Assembly (NCBI GenBank): GCA_030682495.1
Contig: JAUXOC010000057.1
Location: 1 to 64,000, forward strand
Length of the DNA: 64,000 bases
Source: Alphaproteobacteria bacterium
GTDB lineage: Bacteria > Pseudomonadota > Alphaproteobacteria > Micavibrionales > UBA2020
Reading direction: 5' to 3'
Of the stretch, positions 1-9,376 are shown piece by piece. Every line of letters starts with the position of its first letter. The first letter of the stretch is position 1. Both the position numbers and the translations under genes were made by a program. The notes beneath the pieces are model-generated. The model worked only from the letters and a program-made list of their open reading frames with translations. It did no database searches and was not told where the DNA came from.

Positions 1-1
1 T

Positions 2-1240
2 GTACGTGCGACCATGGCGGTGGTGAGTTTCGCCTTCCTCGGGTTTCTGTCCTGGGCGGCTTTTGCGAATATCCACGAGATTGCGCGCACACCCGGCGAA
101 ATCGTGCCGAGCGGCTTTCAACAGGCCATACAGCACCTGGAAGGCGGCATGGTGCGCGAGATTCTGGTGCAGGAAGGCGACAGCGTAGAGAAGGGGCAAA
201 TCGTACTGCGACTGGATGGTGCGGGTATTGAAGCGGACCTCAAGCGGGCGCAGGAACAGGCGCTCACGCTGCAATTGCAAGAAGAGCGGCTGCGCGCCTT
301 CCTCGAGAACCGCGCACCGGGTTTTCCTGCCGAAGCCATGGCACGGCCGGACATGCTGCGCGATCAGGAGTCTTTTTTCAGCAGTATGCAAGCCGCACAG
401 GAGAAAGAGCGCGGCGTCATCCGACAACAAATCGACCAGAAAAAACAGTCCATCGGCGCGCTACAGGCGGAGCTGGACACGGCGCGGCAAAATTTCCGCA
501 TCGTGTCTGACCTTTACGCCAAGCGCCGTGAGATGAACCGGCAAGGCGTCATGCCCGAAGCGCGCGTGATGGAGACGGAGCAGCAGCACAACCATCTGCA
601 AGGCCAGATCCGTAGCGTACAAAGCCAGATCGGCGCGGCGCAGGCGGCGATCAGGGAATATCAGGGCAGGCTGGCCGCGCTTGACGCCGGCGCGGCAGAG
701 GGCAGCAATCAGCGTCTCGACGTCATTATTTCAGCGCAGGTACAAAACCACGAGCTCATCACCAAACTGCGTGAACGCGTCGCACGGCTGGACGTGCGCG
801 CGCCGGTGCGCGGCACGGTCAAAGGACTCGCCGTGAATACCATCGGAAACGTGGTGCAGCCCGGCCAAACATTGATGGAAATTCTGCCTGCCGATGCCCC
901 CTTGGTGGTGTCACTAAAAATTCCGCCGCGCTACATCGGCCATATCCACACGGGTCAGAGCGTTCAGGTTAAATGCAGCAGCTTTGATTTTTCCCGCTAT
1001 GGCGCTTTGCCCGGCACGCTTGAATTTATCTCGGCCGCCAGTTTTTCCGGCGACGGGGGCGAGCGGTATTTTCAAGGCCGCGTACGTCTTTCGCGCAGTC
1101 ATGTCGGCGAAGACACGCGCAATGCTATCATCCCCGGCATGACGGTCATGGCGGATATCATCACAGGCGAAAAAACAGTTTTGCAATATCTGCTCAAGCC
1201 GGTTCGAAACGCGATGTCGACAGCCTTTACCGAGAGATAA
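2..1240 (+). CDS. Type I secretion membrane-fusion protein, HlyD family (5' end cut by window)
   Basis: Periplasmic adaptor that would link an inner-membrane ABC exporter to a TolC-like outer-membrane channel. The first ATG in view is at 14, but the frame is open to base 2. The transmembrane helix begins almost at once (SFAFLGFLSWAAF), whereas HlyD proteins usually carry a short cytoplasmic tail first, so the N-terminus probably lies outside the window. After the helix come the first lipoyl-like half (HLEGGMVREILVQEGDSV), a long Gln/Glu/Arg-rich coiled coil (about residues 75-245), the second lipoyl half (VRAPVRGTVKGLAV) and a beta-barrel region ending in a hydrophobic patch. The ABC partner is presumably upstream. 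The family assignment is firm; the exported substrate is unknown. Confidence 0.9.
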   Translation, partial: VRATMAVVSFAFLGFLSWAAFANIHEIARTPGEIVPSGFQQAIQHLEGGMVREILVQEGDSVEKGQIVLRLDGAGIEADLKRAQEQALTLQLQEERLRAFLENRAPGFPAEAMARPDMLRDQESFFSSMQAAQEKERGVIRQQIDQKKQSIGALQAELDTARQNFRIVSDLYAKRREMNRQGVMPEARVMETEQQHNHLQGQIRSVQSQIGAAQAAIREYQGRLAALDAGAAEGSNQRLDVIISAQVQNHELITKLRERVARLDVRAPVRGTVKGLAVNTIGNVVQPGQTLMEILPADAPLVVSLKIPPRYIGHIHTGQSVQVKCSSFDFSRYGALPGTLEFISAASFSGDGGERYFQGRVRLSRSHVGEDTRNAIIPGMTVMADIITGEKTVLQYLLKPVRNAMSTAFTER

Positions 1241-1267
1241 TACATTTTACACAGGGGGGAATATCTT

Positions 1268-1852
1268 ATGAGCTTACAGACACAAAATGCAGACATGCAA
1301 ACAGATGAAGACAGCGGCAGTCTGGAGAGAAAGCCCCCCGCCACCGTGCCGCGCGATCTACATGCCGGATTTTCGTTGATCGACACCTGTAAATTCAAGA
1401 TCAGCACCGTGGAGCAAGCCGCCGCCCTGTCGCGCTTCGCAGCCGCCATGTTTCGTGACCCCGTGCGGCTGGAGCCGGGACTTTACGCGCTGATGCTGAA
1501 TGCAGTCGAACATGGCTGCCTTGAAATTGGCTATGACCTGAAAAACCGCCTGCTGGCCGATGGCCACTGGCAGGCGGAGATTCAGCGGCGACAGAGCCTG
1601 CCCCAAAACAGACAGAAAACAGTTGAAATCGTCATCGCCCGCAGGCCGGAGGGCGTTTTTATTGTTATCACAGACCCCGGATCCGGCTTTGACTGGAAAT
1701 CATGGATCAATATTGACCCTGCCCGCGCCCGCGACACACACGGACGCGGCATTGCACGGGCGCGCGGCGTCAGCTTTGACAGCCTTGCCTATAACGCCGC
1801 AGGCAATCAGGTCGCCCTGCATGTCCGCGACGTCGCGCCTGCCAAGTGGTAA
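1268..1852 (+). CDS. RsbW-like ATP-binding (HATPase_c) regulatory protein
   Basis: A 194-residue protein with a GHKL ATPase fold and no histidine-kinase dimerisation domain. The N-box is visible as LMLNAVEHGCLEIG (about residues 76-89), the G1 box as DPGSGFDW and the G2 region as HGRGIARARG. This matches anti-sigma-factor/serine-kinase-type ATPases, which bind ATP and act on a partner protein rather than autophosphorylating. A good ribosome-binding site (AGGGGGGAATATCTT) precedes the ATG. It lies 27 bases after the HlyD gene and is probably co-transcribed with it. No anti-anti-sigma partner is seen nearby, so the target is unknown. Confidence 0.8.
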   Translation: MSLQTQNADMQTDEDSGSLERKPPATVPRDLHAGFSLIDTCKFKISTVEQAAALSRFAAAMFRDPVRLEPGLYALMLNAVEHGCLEIGYDLKNRLLADGHWQAEIQRRQSLPQNRQKTVEIVIARRPEGVFIVITDPGSGFDWKSWINIDPARARDTHGRGIARARGVSFDSLAYNAAGNQVALHVRDVAPAKW

Positions 1853-1861
1853 GTTACAGCG

Positions 1862-4800
1862 TCAATTTACCACATGCACCAGCTGACCGATGCGCTGGCT
1901 GACAAGGACGAGCATTTCCAGCTCTACCTTCGGCTGGCCGCGCAGATCGTCGACGAGCTGGCCGATTTTGCCGACCATTTCGGCATGCTTGCCGAACCAT
2001 TGGTCGACCAGCTTGGCATCCACGCGCGTTTTCCGGCTGACGCTGGCAAAAATCGCCGCCGTGATCGCCGCCTGATGGATAAAATAATCATCCATCAATC
2101 CGCCCATCACGCGCGCCTGCCAGGCATTTGCCGGCACAATGACCGAGGCTTGATTGCGCAGCCAGTCCAGACCGAGGCGTTCGCCAACGCGGAAATAGGC
2201 GGGCGCGATTTCGGCCACATCGTCTTCGGATTTGCGGCTGATATTGACGATATCGCTGGCTGATGACAGCAGCTTCATGACAGCAATATCAGATGCAATG
2301 GCGGCAGGGACGCCCCATTCCGTCAGCTTGCTTTCCGTCAGCTCCAGCCTTGTCCGGACATCTTCGGGCACCATCTGCCGCACCGTCTTGCGCAGCGTGT
2401 CGATGCCGGGACGGAAGGCTTCAATCTCGTCCTGCACGTCCAGATTTTCACCGCCATAGCGCAAGAACCACGTCACGGCGCGTTTGACGACACTAAAGAC
2501 CTCCTTGAGCGCGGAAAGCTGAACCTGTGACGGCACGCGATTATCCAGCGCCTCGATTTTTTGCCAGATATCATTGAGCCCATAAGCGCCGAGCACGATC
2601 ATAAAGGCTTTGATGACTTCTTCGTCACGCTCGCCGGTTTTGGACACGCGGGAGGCGACGAAAACGGCGCCCATGCGGTTGACCAGTGTATTGACGATTT
2701 GCGTGGCGATGATTTCACGGCGCAGTTTGTGATCGCGGATTTCGTCTTCGTATTTATGCAGCGCCTTGGGGAAGTACTCAAACAGATGTTCTTCCATCGC
2801 GGGCGCATCGGGGATGTCGCTGGCCAGAATGCGCTGGTAAAGCACGATTTTGACATAGGACATCAAAATTGACAGCTCGGGACGCGTCAGTCCCTGCCCG
2901 TCGCGCGCCATGCGGGCGAAAGTTTCATCGTCCGGCAAGCCTTCCAGCGCGCGTTTGATAAGACCGGATTTTTCCAGATCGCGCACCAGCTCGGCATGCA
3001 AATTAAGGTGTTCAACCGCATGCAGCTCTTGCAGGCTCAGCGCCTGCGTTTGCTGGTAGTTGTCGCGCAAGACCAGCTTGGCGACCTCATCTGTCATGCT
3101 TTCGAGCAGCTTGTCGCGCGCCTCCAGAGACATTTTGCGGCGCACCGTGACATCGCTGAGCAGGATCTTGATATTGACTTCATGGTCGGAGCAATCAACG
3201 CCGGCCGAGTTATCAATAAAGTCGGTATTGATACGCCCGCCCCTGCGTGCATATTCCACACGTGCCAGCTGCGTGACGCCGAGGTTTGCCCCCTCCCCGA
3301 TCACCAGCGCGCGCATGTCGCGGGCATCGACGCGCAAGGCGTCGTTGGATTTGTCATCTGCATCGGCGTGGCTCTGGCGTGACGATTTGACGTAGGTACC
3401 GATACCGCCGAACCACATCAGCTCCACGTCGGCTTTCAAAATCGCGGCCATCAACTCGTCCGGCGACAGCGTATCGCGCTCGAGGCCCAGCATCTTTTTG
3501 ACGGTTGCGGAAACCTTGATCGATTTTGCCGAACGCTCGAAAATCGCGCCGCCTGCGGACAACAGCGATTTATCGTAGGCATCCCAGCCACCGCGCGATT
3601 TAAACAGGCGCAGACGTTCGGCATAGCTTGTCTCCGGGTTTGGCTCCGGATCGCAGAAAATATGCACATGGTTAAAGGCGAATTGCAGCTTGATTTGCTT
3701 GGACAGCAGCAGGGCGTTGCCAAAAACGTCGCCGCCCATATCGCCGACACCGGCCACGGTGAAAGGCTCTTTCTGGATATCCTTGCCCATTTCGCGGAAA
3801 TGGCGCTTCACTGACTCCCAGCCGCCTTTGGCGGTGATGCCCATTTTTTTGTGGTCATAGCCCGCAGAGCCGCCAGAGGCAAAAGCATCGCCAAGCCAGA
3901 ACCCATGCGCCAGCGACAAACCGTTCGCAATGTCGGAGAAAGTCGCCGTGCCCTTGTCGGCGGCAACCACCAGATAGGGGTCGATGCCATCATGACAGAT
4001 GACGTCTTTGGGGCGTACAACCTTGCCCTTGATGTTGTTGTCGGTGATATCGAGCAGTGATTGCACGAAAAGTTTATAGCATTCGATACCTTCCTGCTGA
4101 TAGGCGTCACGCCCGCCGGTTTGCGGCGGCTGCTTGACCACAAAACCGCCCTTTGCGCCCACAGGCACGATGACGGTGTTCTTGACCGTCTGCGATTTCA
4201 ACAGCCCCAGAATTTCGGTGCGGAAATCGTCGTGACGGTCTGACCAGCGGATACCGCCGCGCGCGATTTCACCGCCACGCAGATGCACAGCTTCGACGCG
4301 CGCAGAGTAAACAAAAATTTCGACATGTGGACGCGGCAGCGGCAGACCATCCACGTTTTTGCTGTCGAGCTTGAAGGCGATGCAGGGTTTCGGCTCGCCC
4401 TCTGCATCGGTTTGGTAAAAATTGGTACGCAGCGTATTTTCGATCAGCATTTTAAAGCCGCGCAAAATGCGGTCGTGGTCGAGCTTTTCCACGTCTTGCA
4501 GCATATCGAGAATTTTTTCGCCTGCCGCATCGGCATTCAACGCCTTCGATCCTTTCGGGTCGTGCTTGGCGCGGAAGAAATCTACAAGCGCGCGCGCGAT
4601 GTTGGGATAGCTGCTGAGCACCTGCTCCACATACACGCGGCTGTAAGGGAAGCGCGCCTGACGCATATAGCCGCTATAGCCGCGCAAGATCATCGTTTCA
4701 CGCCAGCCGAGGTTCGCGCGCAGCGCCAGATGGTTCAGCCCGTCGTTCTCCGTCTGTCCGTACCAGACGTGCAGGAAAGTGCTTTCGACGTTTTCTTTGA

Positions 4801-6760
4801 CGGCATCAAGGTCGATATCCTCCGCGCCCGTCAGCTTGAAGTCGTGAATCCAGATCGCACCCTCAAAACCATAGGGGCGCACTTCGTAGGGCAATTCAGA
4901 CACCGCCTGAAGCCCCATATTGCCCAAAACCGGCATGATGTCAGAAAGCGGCACGGGCGTACCACTGTGATAAACTTTCAGGTGCATCTCGCCCGCGGCC
5001 ATGCCTTGCAGACGATAGAAATCGACATGGATCGTCTCGCCGGTCTTCATCATCTGTTCAAGGTGGCGGATATCATGCACGGCATTGCCGACATGGATGG
5101 ATTCATGATAGGCGGCGGTAAAGGCACGGGCGAAGGTGAAAGAAAGCTCTGCCCCTTTCGCGCGGCCATGTGCGGCGACCAGTACTTGTTTCAGGCGTTC
5201 ATCCCATTCGCGGCCCAGCTCGATCAGCTGCGCTTCGATGTAGCCTTGATCATATCCGGCATCTGCACCGTCTTCGAGCAAAACAGTGAACAAAAGCCGC
5301 GCAAGCGGGCTGTCGTCCAGCGTCGTAAAGTAATTCACCACCTTGCCGCGATAGCCGTGCTCGAGGATACGCGCGGCCTGAAGACGGAAGCGCGTGTTAT
5401 AGCGGTCGCGCGGCACATACAGCAGGCACGACATGTACTGTTTCATCGGGTCCATATGCGTGAAAAGTGCAATGCGCTGCTTGGCTTGCAAGCGCAGAAT
5501 CCCCAGTGACAGACGATCAACGTCTTCGGGCGATGCCTGAAACAGCTCGTCGCGCGGCATTTTCTCAAGGATATGTTCCAGCGCCTTGGCGTCGTGCGAG
5601 CCTTTGATAAAACCGGCACGCGCGACAGTTTCGGCCACTTTCTGACGTACAATCGGCACTTCGTTCGTGCGACATGAATAAGTGCTGGATGTAAACAGGC
5701 CGACAAACAGGTGCATCCCCTGCAAGCTGCCGTCACGCCCGACAATCTTGATACCCACGGCATCCAGCGGCACGCGGCGATGAACAGCGGCATATTGTTC
5801 GATCAGTTTACTGACCATCACGGGCCAGCGCGCTTCGGCAAGCAGCGCCATTTTTGCGCTGCTGATATCATCGCCGAAGCCAAGCGTCTGGCCGCCCTTC
5901 AAAACGCCGAGGTCAGAGCCTTTGACAACAGCAAGGCTTGCGCCTTCCTTGCGCGATGAAAAACGATATTCGCGGTAGCCGAGGAAAGTGAAGTTGTTGG
6001 CTTTGAGGTAGCTCAGAAACTCTTCCGCTTCCTTCACGTCGGCAGCGGCATGGCTTTTGCCGTAAGCGTCGGGTGCAGCAAGAATTTCATCGATACGCGC
6101 CAGCATCCTGCGCCAATCGCCCGTTGCGCGGCGTACATCGCTCAGCGTGTGGTCAAGCGCCTGCGCCAGTTTTTCGCAGGCATCGGGCGACAGCGTCTGT
6201 TCCAGATGCAGATGAACGTGGGATTCCGTGACATAGCCGCTCGCGATGGCTTTGCCGGACTGGATATCTTGCAGCGCGCCGGTTTTGTCGCGGCTGGCGT
6301 TCAAAATCGGGTGCAGCAAAAGATCGATATTCATGCCCTGCCAGGTCAGCTCGGACGTGATGGAATCGATAATAAAGGGCATGTCGTCGTTGACGATCTG
6401 GATCACAGTGCAGGGCACATGCCAGCCGTCGCGCTTGTGATCGGGGTTAAAGACGCGCAGTTTGTGCGCGCCGGGTTTGCGCGTCTGCGCCCAACCCTGC
6501 ATCGATGCGGCGATCTGCGTCAGCTCCGGCGCGGTAAAACCGGCAATGTCTTCGGCGGGCACATGGCGGAAAAACATATCGGCGAAATGCGCGCTGCCGC
6601 GTGATACTTTGCGCGCGGGCGTTTTGCCGCCCGCCGCCGTCCGCGTGGTTTTCGAGCTGTTCTTTTTTTGCGCCTTTGCCATGATCGACTTTCTTTTTTG
6701 AAACAGGTTTTTTTGCTGCTGCGCCCGCCTTGAAACAGACGTTTCGCCTGCGCGCATCAT
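1862..6760 (-). CDS. NAD-dependent glutamate dehydrogenase, 180-kDa class
   Basis: Oxidatively deaminates glutamate to 2-oxoglutarate with NAD+, feeding amino-acid carbon into the TCA cycle (the class of Caulobacter GdhZ). At 1632 residues it has the full length of this class. An N-terminal ACT-like region (around DDMPFIIDSITSELTWQG) is followed by a long regulatory part. The catalytic core includes GGIRWSDRHDDFRTEILGL (about residue 830), the lysine-bearing segment VPVGAKGGFVVK (about 868) and a nucleotide-binding GVGDMGGDVFGN (about 1010). The longest frame starts MMRAG at 6760. An internal ATG at 6682 (MAKAQKKN, preceded by AAAGAAAG) is an equally plausible start, because the first 26 residues are basic and look non-conserved. 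Its 3' end converges with the RsbW-like gene 9 bases away. Confidence 0.95.
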   Translation of the reverse strand: MMRAGETSVSRRAQQQKNLFQKRKSIMAKAQKKNSSKTTRTAAGGKTPARKVSRGSAHFADMFFRHVPAEDIAGFTAPELTQIAASMQGWAQTRKPGAHKLRVFNPDHKRDGWHVPCTVIQIVNDDMPFIIDSITSELTWQGMNIDLLLHPILNASRDKTGALQDIQSGKAIASGYVTESHVHLHLEQTLSPDACEKLAQALDHTLSDVRRATGDWRRMLARIDEILAAPDAYGKSHAAADVKEAEEFLSYLKANNFTFLGYREYRFSSRKEGASLAVVKGSDLGVLKGGQTLGFGDDISSAKMALLAEARWPVMVSKLIEQYAAVHRRVPLDAVGIKIVGRDGSLQGMHLFVGLFTSSTYSCRTNEVPIVRQKVAETVARAGFIKGSHDAKALEHILEKMPRDELFQASPEDVDRLSLGILRLQAKQRIALFTHMDPMKQYMSCLLYVPRDRYNTRFRLQAARILEHGYRGKVVNYFTTLDDSPLARLLFTVLLEDGADAGYDQGYIEAQLIELGREWDERLKQVLVAAHGRAKGAELSFTFARAFTAAYHESIHVGNAVHDIRHLEQMMKTGETIHVDFYRLQGMAAGEMHLKVYHSGTPVPLSDIMPVLGNMGLQAVSELPYEVRPYGFEGAIWIHDFKLTGAEDIDLDAVKENVESTFLHVWYGQTENDGLNHLALRANLGWRETMILRGYSGYMRQARFPYSRVYVEQVLSSYPNIARALVDFFRAKHDPKGSKALNADAAGEKILDMLQDVEKLDHDRILRGFKMLIENTLRTNFYQTDAEGEPKPCIAFKLDSKNVDGLPLPRPHVEIFVYSARVEAVHLRGGEIARGGIRWSDRHDDFRTEILGLLKSQTVKNTVIVPVGAKGGFVVKQPPQTGGRDAYQQEGIECYKLFVQSLLDITDNNIKGKVVRPKDVICHDGIDPYLVVAADKGTATFSDIANGLSLAHGFWLGDAFASGGSAGYDHKKMGITAKGGWESVKRHFREMGKDIQKEPFTVAGVGDMGGDVFGNALLLSKQIKLQFAFNHVHIFCDPEPNPETSYAERLRLFKSRGGWDAYDKSLLSAGGAIFERSAKSIKVSATVKKMLGLERDTLSPDELMAAILKADVELMWFGGIGTYVKSSRQSHADADDKSNDALRVDARDMRALVIGEGANLGVTQLARVEYARRGGRINTDFIDNSAGVDCSDHEVNIKILLSDVTVRRKMSLEARDKLLESMTDEVAKLVLRDNYQQTQALSLQELHAVEHLNLHAELVRDLEKSGLIKRALEGLPDDETFARMARDGQGLTRPELSILMSYVKIVLYQRILASDIPDAPAMEEHLFEYFPKALHKYEDEIRDHKLRREIIATQIVNTLVNRMGAVFVASRVSKTGERDEEVIKAFMIVLGAYGLNDIWQKIEALDNRVPSQVQLSALKEVFSVVKRAVTWFLRYGGENLDVQDEIEAFRPGIDTLRKTVRQMVPEDVRTRLELTESKLTEWGVPAAIASDIAVMKLLSSASDIVNISRKSEDDVAEIAPAYFRVGERLGLDWLRNQASVIVPANAWQARVMGGLMDDYFIHQAAITAAIFASVSRKTRVDAKLVDQWFGKHAEMVGKIGQLVDDLRGQPKVELEMLVLVSQRIGQLVHVVN

Positions 6761-6845
6761 ACCTTAAAACTGCCACAAGCGGCAGAAAAGCGGTGCAACA
6801 AAAGCGCCTTACAAAAAGGCTTTTTCACGGGCCGCACCGCAATAA

Positions 6846-6879
6846 AAAACGCCCGCGGCATTTTCCCCGCGGGCGTTTT
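6846..6879 (-). terminator. Intrinsic terminator after ahpC
   Basis: A 13-bp perfect stem (AAAACGCCCGCGG / CCGCGGGCGTTTT) with an 8-base loop. On the minus strand it is followed by TTTTTTATT. It lies between the stop of the AhpC gene and the start of the glutamate dehydrogenase gene, so it separates two minus-strand transcription units. Confidence 0.85.
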
Positions 6880-6902
6880 AAAATTCTGTAAAAGGATGCC
6901 GG

Positions 6903-7448
6903 TTAAGCCGCCTTTTTACTCAGCGTCTCTTCGCCTTTCGTCCAGTTGCACTGGCACAGCTCGTCCGTTTGCAGGGCATCGAGTGTGCGCATGACTTCAT
7001 CGACATTGCGGCCGACTTTCAGGTCGTTGACGGAGACAAAGCGGATCACGCCTTGCGGATCGACGATAAAAGTCGCGCGGTTGCAAACGCCGGCTTCTTC
7101 GTTGAGGATACCAAGCGCGGTCGACAATTCGCGCTTGATGTCGGACAGCATCGGGAAGGGCAGTTCGTTGAGGTCTTTGTGGTTTTGACGCCAAGCCAGA
7201 TGCACATAGTCGCTGTCGGTGCTGAGACCCAAAATCTGCGTATCGCGATCCGCGAAATCACGGTTCATTTTGCCGAAAGCGGTGATTTCCGTCGGGCAGA
7301 CGAAGGTGAAATCTTTCGGCCATGCGAAAACAACCAACCATTTACCTTTATAGGTGTCGTTGTTGACGGTTTCGAAAGCGGTTTTGGGGTCGGAAGAAAC
7401 GACGCCGGTGAGGTTGAAAGACGGAAACTTCTGGCCGATGGTCAGCAT
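6903..7448 (-). CDS. ahpC: Alkyl hydroperoxide reductase C / 2-Cys peroxiredoxin
   Basis: Reduces hydrogen peroxide and organic hydroperoxides in the cytoplasm. The 181-residue protein has the peroxidatic cysteine C51 in FTFVCPTE, and C165 and C167 in ELCQCNW near the C-terminus. That three-cysteine arrangement resembles the Mycobacterium-type AhpC, which is recycled by AhpD or thioredoxin-like partners rather than AhpF. No ahpD or ahpF lies beside it. It is a single-gene unit with its own terminator and a long leader that contains a 7-bp inverted repeat at 7522-7539. Confidence 0.92.
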   Translation of the reverse strand: MLTIGQKFPSFNLTGVVSSDPKTAFETVNNDTYKGKWLVVFAWPKDFTFVCPTEITAFGKMNRDFADRDTQILGLSTDSDYVHLAWRQNHKDLNELPFPMLSDIKRELSTALGILNEEAGVCNRATFIVDPQGVIRFVSVNDLKVGRNVDEVMRTLDALQTDELCQCNWTKGEETLSKKAA

Positions 7449-7521
7449 GGCTTTTTTGCCCTTTCTTGGTTGTTTATGCGCATTTATGCGGCACTGCGGT
7501 AACGGCGAAAATGACGCTTCC

Positions 7522-7539
7522 CCCTTGATTCGTCAAGGG
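7522..7539. promoter_or_regulatory. Inverted repeat in the ahpC upstream region
   Basis: CCCTTGA-TTCG-TCAAGGG, a perfect 7-bp inverted repeat with a four-base loop, 74 bases upstream of the ahpC start. On the minus strand it contains TTGACG, which could serve as a -35 element, with only a poor -10 (CATTTT) 17 bases further on. It may be an operator for peroxide control or a hairpin from the end of the terD transcript; there is no U-run to support a terminator. Confidence 0.4.
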
Positions 7540-7639
7540 TTTCGCGAAAATTTGATTTAAAGTTATGCAATAGGTTTGCGCCGCGCAATTTTTGATGCGC
7601 GGCACGCAAAAACGAAAGGGAAAAGATCAGGCCTTCGCG

Positions 7640-8353
7640 TCAGTTTGGCGCGACGTTGACACCGTAATCGCGCGCGATTTTGAAAAGACCGCCGTCGGAG
7701 CCTGTGCCCATTGCTTTGAATTTCCAGCCAGCGCCATCGCGCTCCAGCTCGCCAAAGATAATGGCGTTGTCGGATGACGCATCTTCAGTCAAATCGAAAT
7801 GCGCCAGTTCCTGCCCTGTCGCTTTGTTCACGATGCGGATATAGGCTTCCTTGACGAGGCCAAAGGTCTGCTGGCGATCTTCAGCGTTGTGGATGGTCAC
7901 GGCAAAAGCAATTTTTTCGACATCAAAACCCATGTTTTCGAGATCAAGCTCGATCGCCTCGTCATCGCCATCGGCATCGCCCGTGGTATTGTCGCCCGTA
8001 TGTTTGACAACGCCGCCATCGGTATCGAGGTTGTTGTAAAAAACAAAATCCGTATCGCGGCGGACGCGTCCGTCACGGTTCAAGATAAAAGCCGAGGCGT
8101 CGATGTCGATCGGGAAGCCCTGGTTTTCCGGCGGCGCGCTCCAGCCCACACCGACCAGGACATGCTTGAGCGTCGGGTCGAGCGTTTCGAGGTTAACCTC
8201 GTCCCCCTTGTTCATCATCGAAATCTGCCCGAAGGAGCTTTTGAGGTCTTTCTCGTTTTGGGCGCCATCTTCAGTAGACATCTTGTCTGTTCCTGTCTGG
8301 TTGTCTGTTCCTGTCTGGATTACGTTGGCATTCGGGTTTTGCGTCTCAGCCAC
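7640..8353 (-). CDS. TerD-family protein
   Basis: A member of the tellurite-resistance/stress TerD family of calcium-binding proteins. The TerD domain covers roughly residue 50 to the end and shows HVLVGVGW, FPIDIDASAFIL, DFVFYNNLD and the acidic GDADGDDEAIELDL stretch typical of the Ca-binding loops. The N-terminal 50 residues are polar and look disordered. The longest frame starts at 8353 and overlaps the end of rluD by 8 bases. An internal ATG at 8281 (MSTEDG) has an AGGA box 9-10 bases upstream and may be the true start. The stretch between the two starts is a perfect 18-base tandem repeat. No other ter genes are adjacent. Confidence 0.85.
   Translation of the reverse strand: MAETQNPNANVIQTGTDNQTGTDKMSTEDGAQNEKDLKSSFGQISMMNKGDEVNLETLDPTLKHVLVGVGWSAPPENQGFPIDIDASAFILNRDGRVRRDTDFVFYNNLDTDGGVVKHTGDNTTGDADGDDEAIELDLENMGFDVEKIAFAVTIHNAEDRQQTFGLVKEAYIRIVNKATGQELAHFDLTEDASSDNAIIFGELERDGAGWKFKAMGTGSDGGLFKIARDYGVNVAPN
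8283..8318. repeat. 18-bp perfect tandem repeat at the terD 5' end
   Basis: Two identical 18-base units (TTGTCTGTTCCTGTCTGG) occur side by side. If the upstream start of terD is used they encode the repeated hexapeptide QTGTD(N/K). If the internal start at 8281 is used, each unit instead carries an AGGA ribosome-binding-like sequence, so the repeat duplicates that site. Confidence 0.9.
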
Positions 8354-9350
8354 GCGCGCGGCGCAGGGTCTGAAGCAGCGTTTTCATGTCCGGCGGCAGT
8401 TCCGCCTGCAAGGATATTCTATTTTCGCTGATCGGGTGAATAAATTCAAGCTGCGCGGCATGCAGCGCCTGACGGGGGAAGCTTCCCAGCGCGGCGGCCG
8501 CGGCGGGCGGTATCTTCATCTGCTTCGTGAATTTGGCGGGCGAGGCTTTGCCGTAAAGCGGGTCGCCCGCCAGCGGATGGCCGATATGCGCCATATGGAC
8601 GCGGATTTGATGCGTGCGCCCCGTTTTAAGGCGGCATTCAACCAGCGCGCCCCAAAGCCCGAAAGTTTCCAAAATACGGTAATCTGTCACGGCCTCTTTG
8701 CCGCCGCCGTCCAGCACCGCCATTTTTTTGCGGTTGGTCTTGTGGCGGCCGATTTTCGTCTCGATACGCCCCTGCGCGGGTGACGGCACACCCCAGACGA
8801 TGGCCTGATAAACCCTTGTCAGGGCGCGGGTCGCCAGCTGCGCCGACAGGCCGTGATGCGCGCTATCGTTCTTGGCGACAACCATCAGCCCCGATGTTTC
8901 CTTGTCCAGCCGGTGCACGATGCCGGGGCGTTTGACCCCGCCAATACCCGACAAAGCATCGCCGCAATGCGCCAGCAAGGCATTCACCAGCGTACCGTCA
9001 TGGTTGCCCGCCGCCGGATGCACCACCAGATCAGCGGGTTTGTTGATGACGATCAAATCGCTGTCTTCGTAGGCGATATCGAGGGGGATATCCTGCGCCA
9101 CCGGCACGGCTTCTTCGGCGGGCGGCACGGTGATGTCGAAAATCTCGCCCGCACGCACTTTACGGGAACTATCGGTCACGGGGCTGCCCGCGGCCTGCAC
9201 GTGACCAGCCGCGATCAGCGCCTGCAAGCGCGCGCGTGACAGACCGCCCGCGCCCGCCGCCAGCACCTTGTCGAGCCGCTGGCCGTCTTGCGCATCGGAT
9301 ACTTTGACCGTAATCGTTTCCATGCTATCAATATAAACCACTTGCCCCAC
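8346..9350 (-). CDS. rluD: RluD-family 23S rRNA pseudouridine synthase
   Basis: Isomerises uridines to pseudouridines, by family analogy in helix 69 of 23S rRNA. An N-terminal S4 RNA-binding domain (QRLDKVLAAGAGGLSRARLQ) is followed by the RluA/RluD catalytic domain with the signature GIVHRLDKETSGLMVVAKN, whose aspartate is the catalytic residue, and by GRTHQIRVHMAHIGHPLAGD. At 334 residues it is of normal length. METITVK at 9323 is an alternative start that would trim nine residues. Divergently transcribed from the small membrane protein at 9377 with only 26 bases between, so promoters overlap. The paralogues RluA and RluC cannot be fully excluded. Confidence 0.9.
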   Translation of the reverse strand: MGQVVYIDSMETITVKVSDAQDGQRLDKVLAAGAGGLSRARLQALIAAGHVQAAGSPVTDSSRKVRAGEIFDITVPPAEEAVPVAQDIPLDIAYEDSDLIVINKPADLVVHPAAGNHDGTLVNALLAHCGDALSGIGGVKRPGIVHRLDKETSGLMVVAKNDSAHHGLSAQLATRALTRVYQAIVWGVPSPAQGRIETKIGRHKTNRKKMAVLDGGGKEAVTDYRILETFGLWGALVECRLKTGRTHQIRVHMAHIGHPLAGDPLYGKASPAKFTKQMKIPPAAAAALGSFPRQALHAAQLEFIHPISENRISLQAELPPDMKTLLQTLRRARG

Positions 9351-9376
9351 AGACGCCAGACGAGGTTAGCCGTATC

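Noticed and set aside
4283-5509. A 408-residue open frame on the plus strand
   Set aside because: It lies wholly antisense to the glutamate dehydrogenase gene, whose frame has clear family motifs; the plus-strand product has no recognisable domain.
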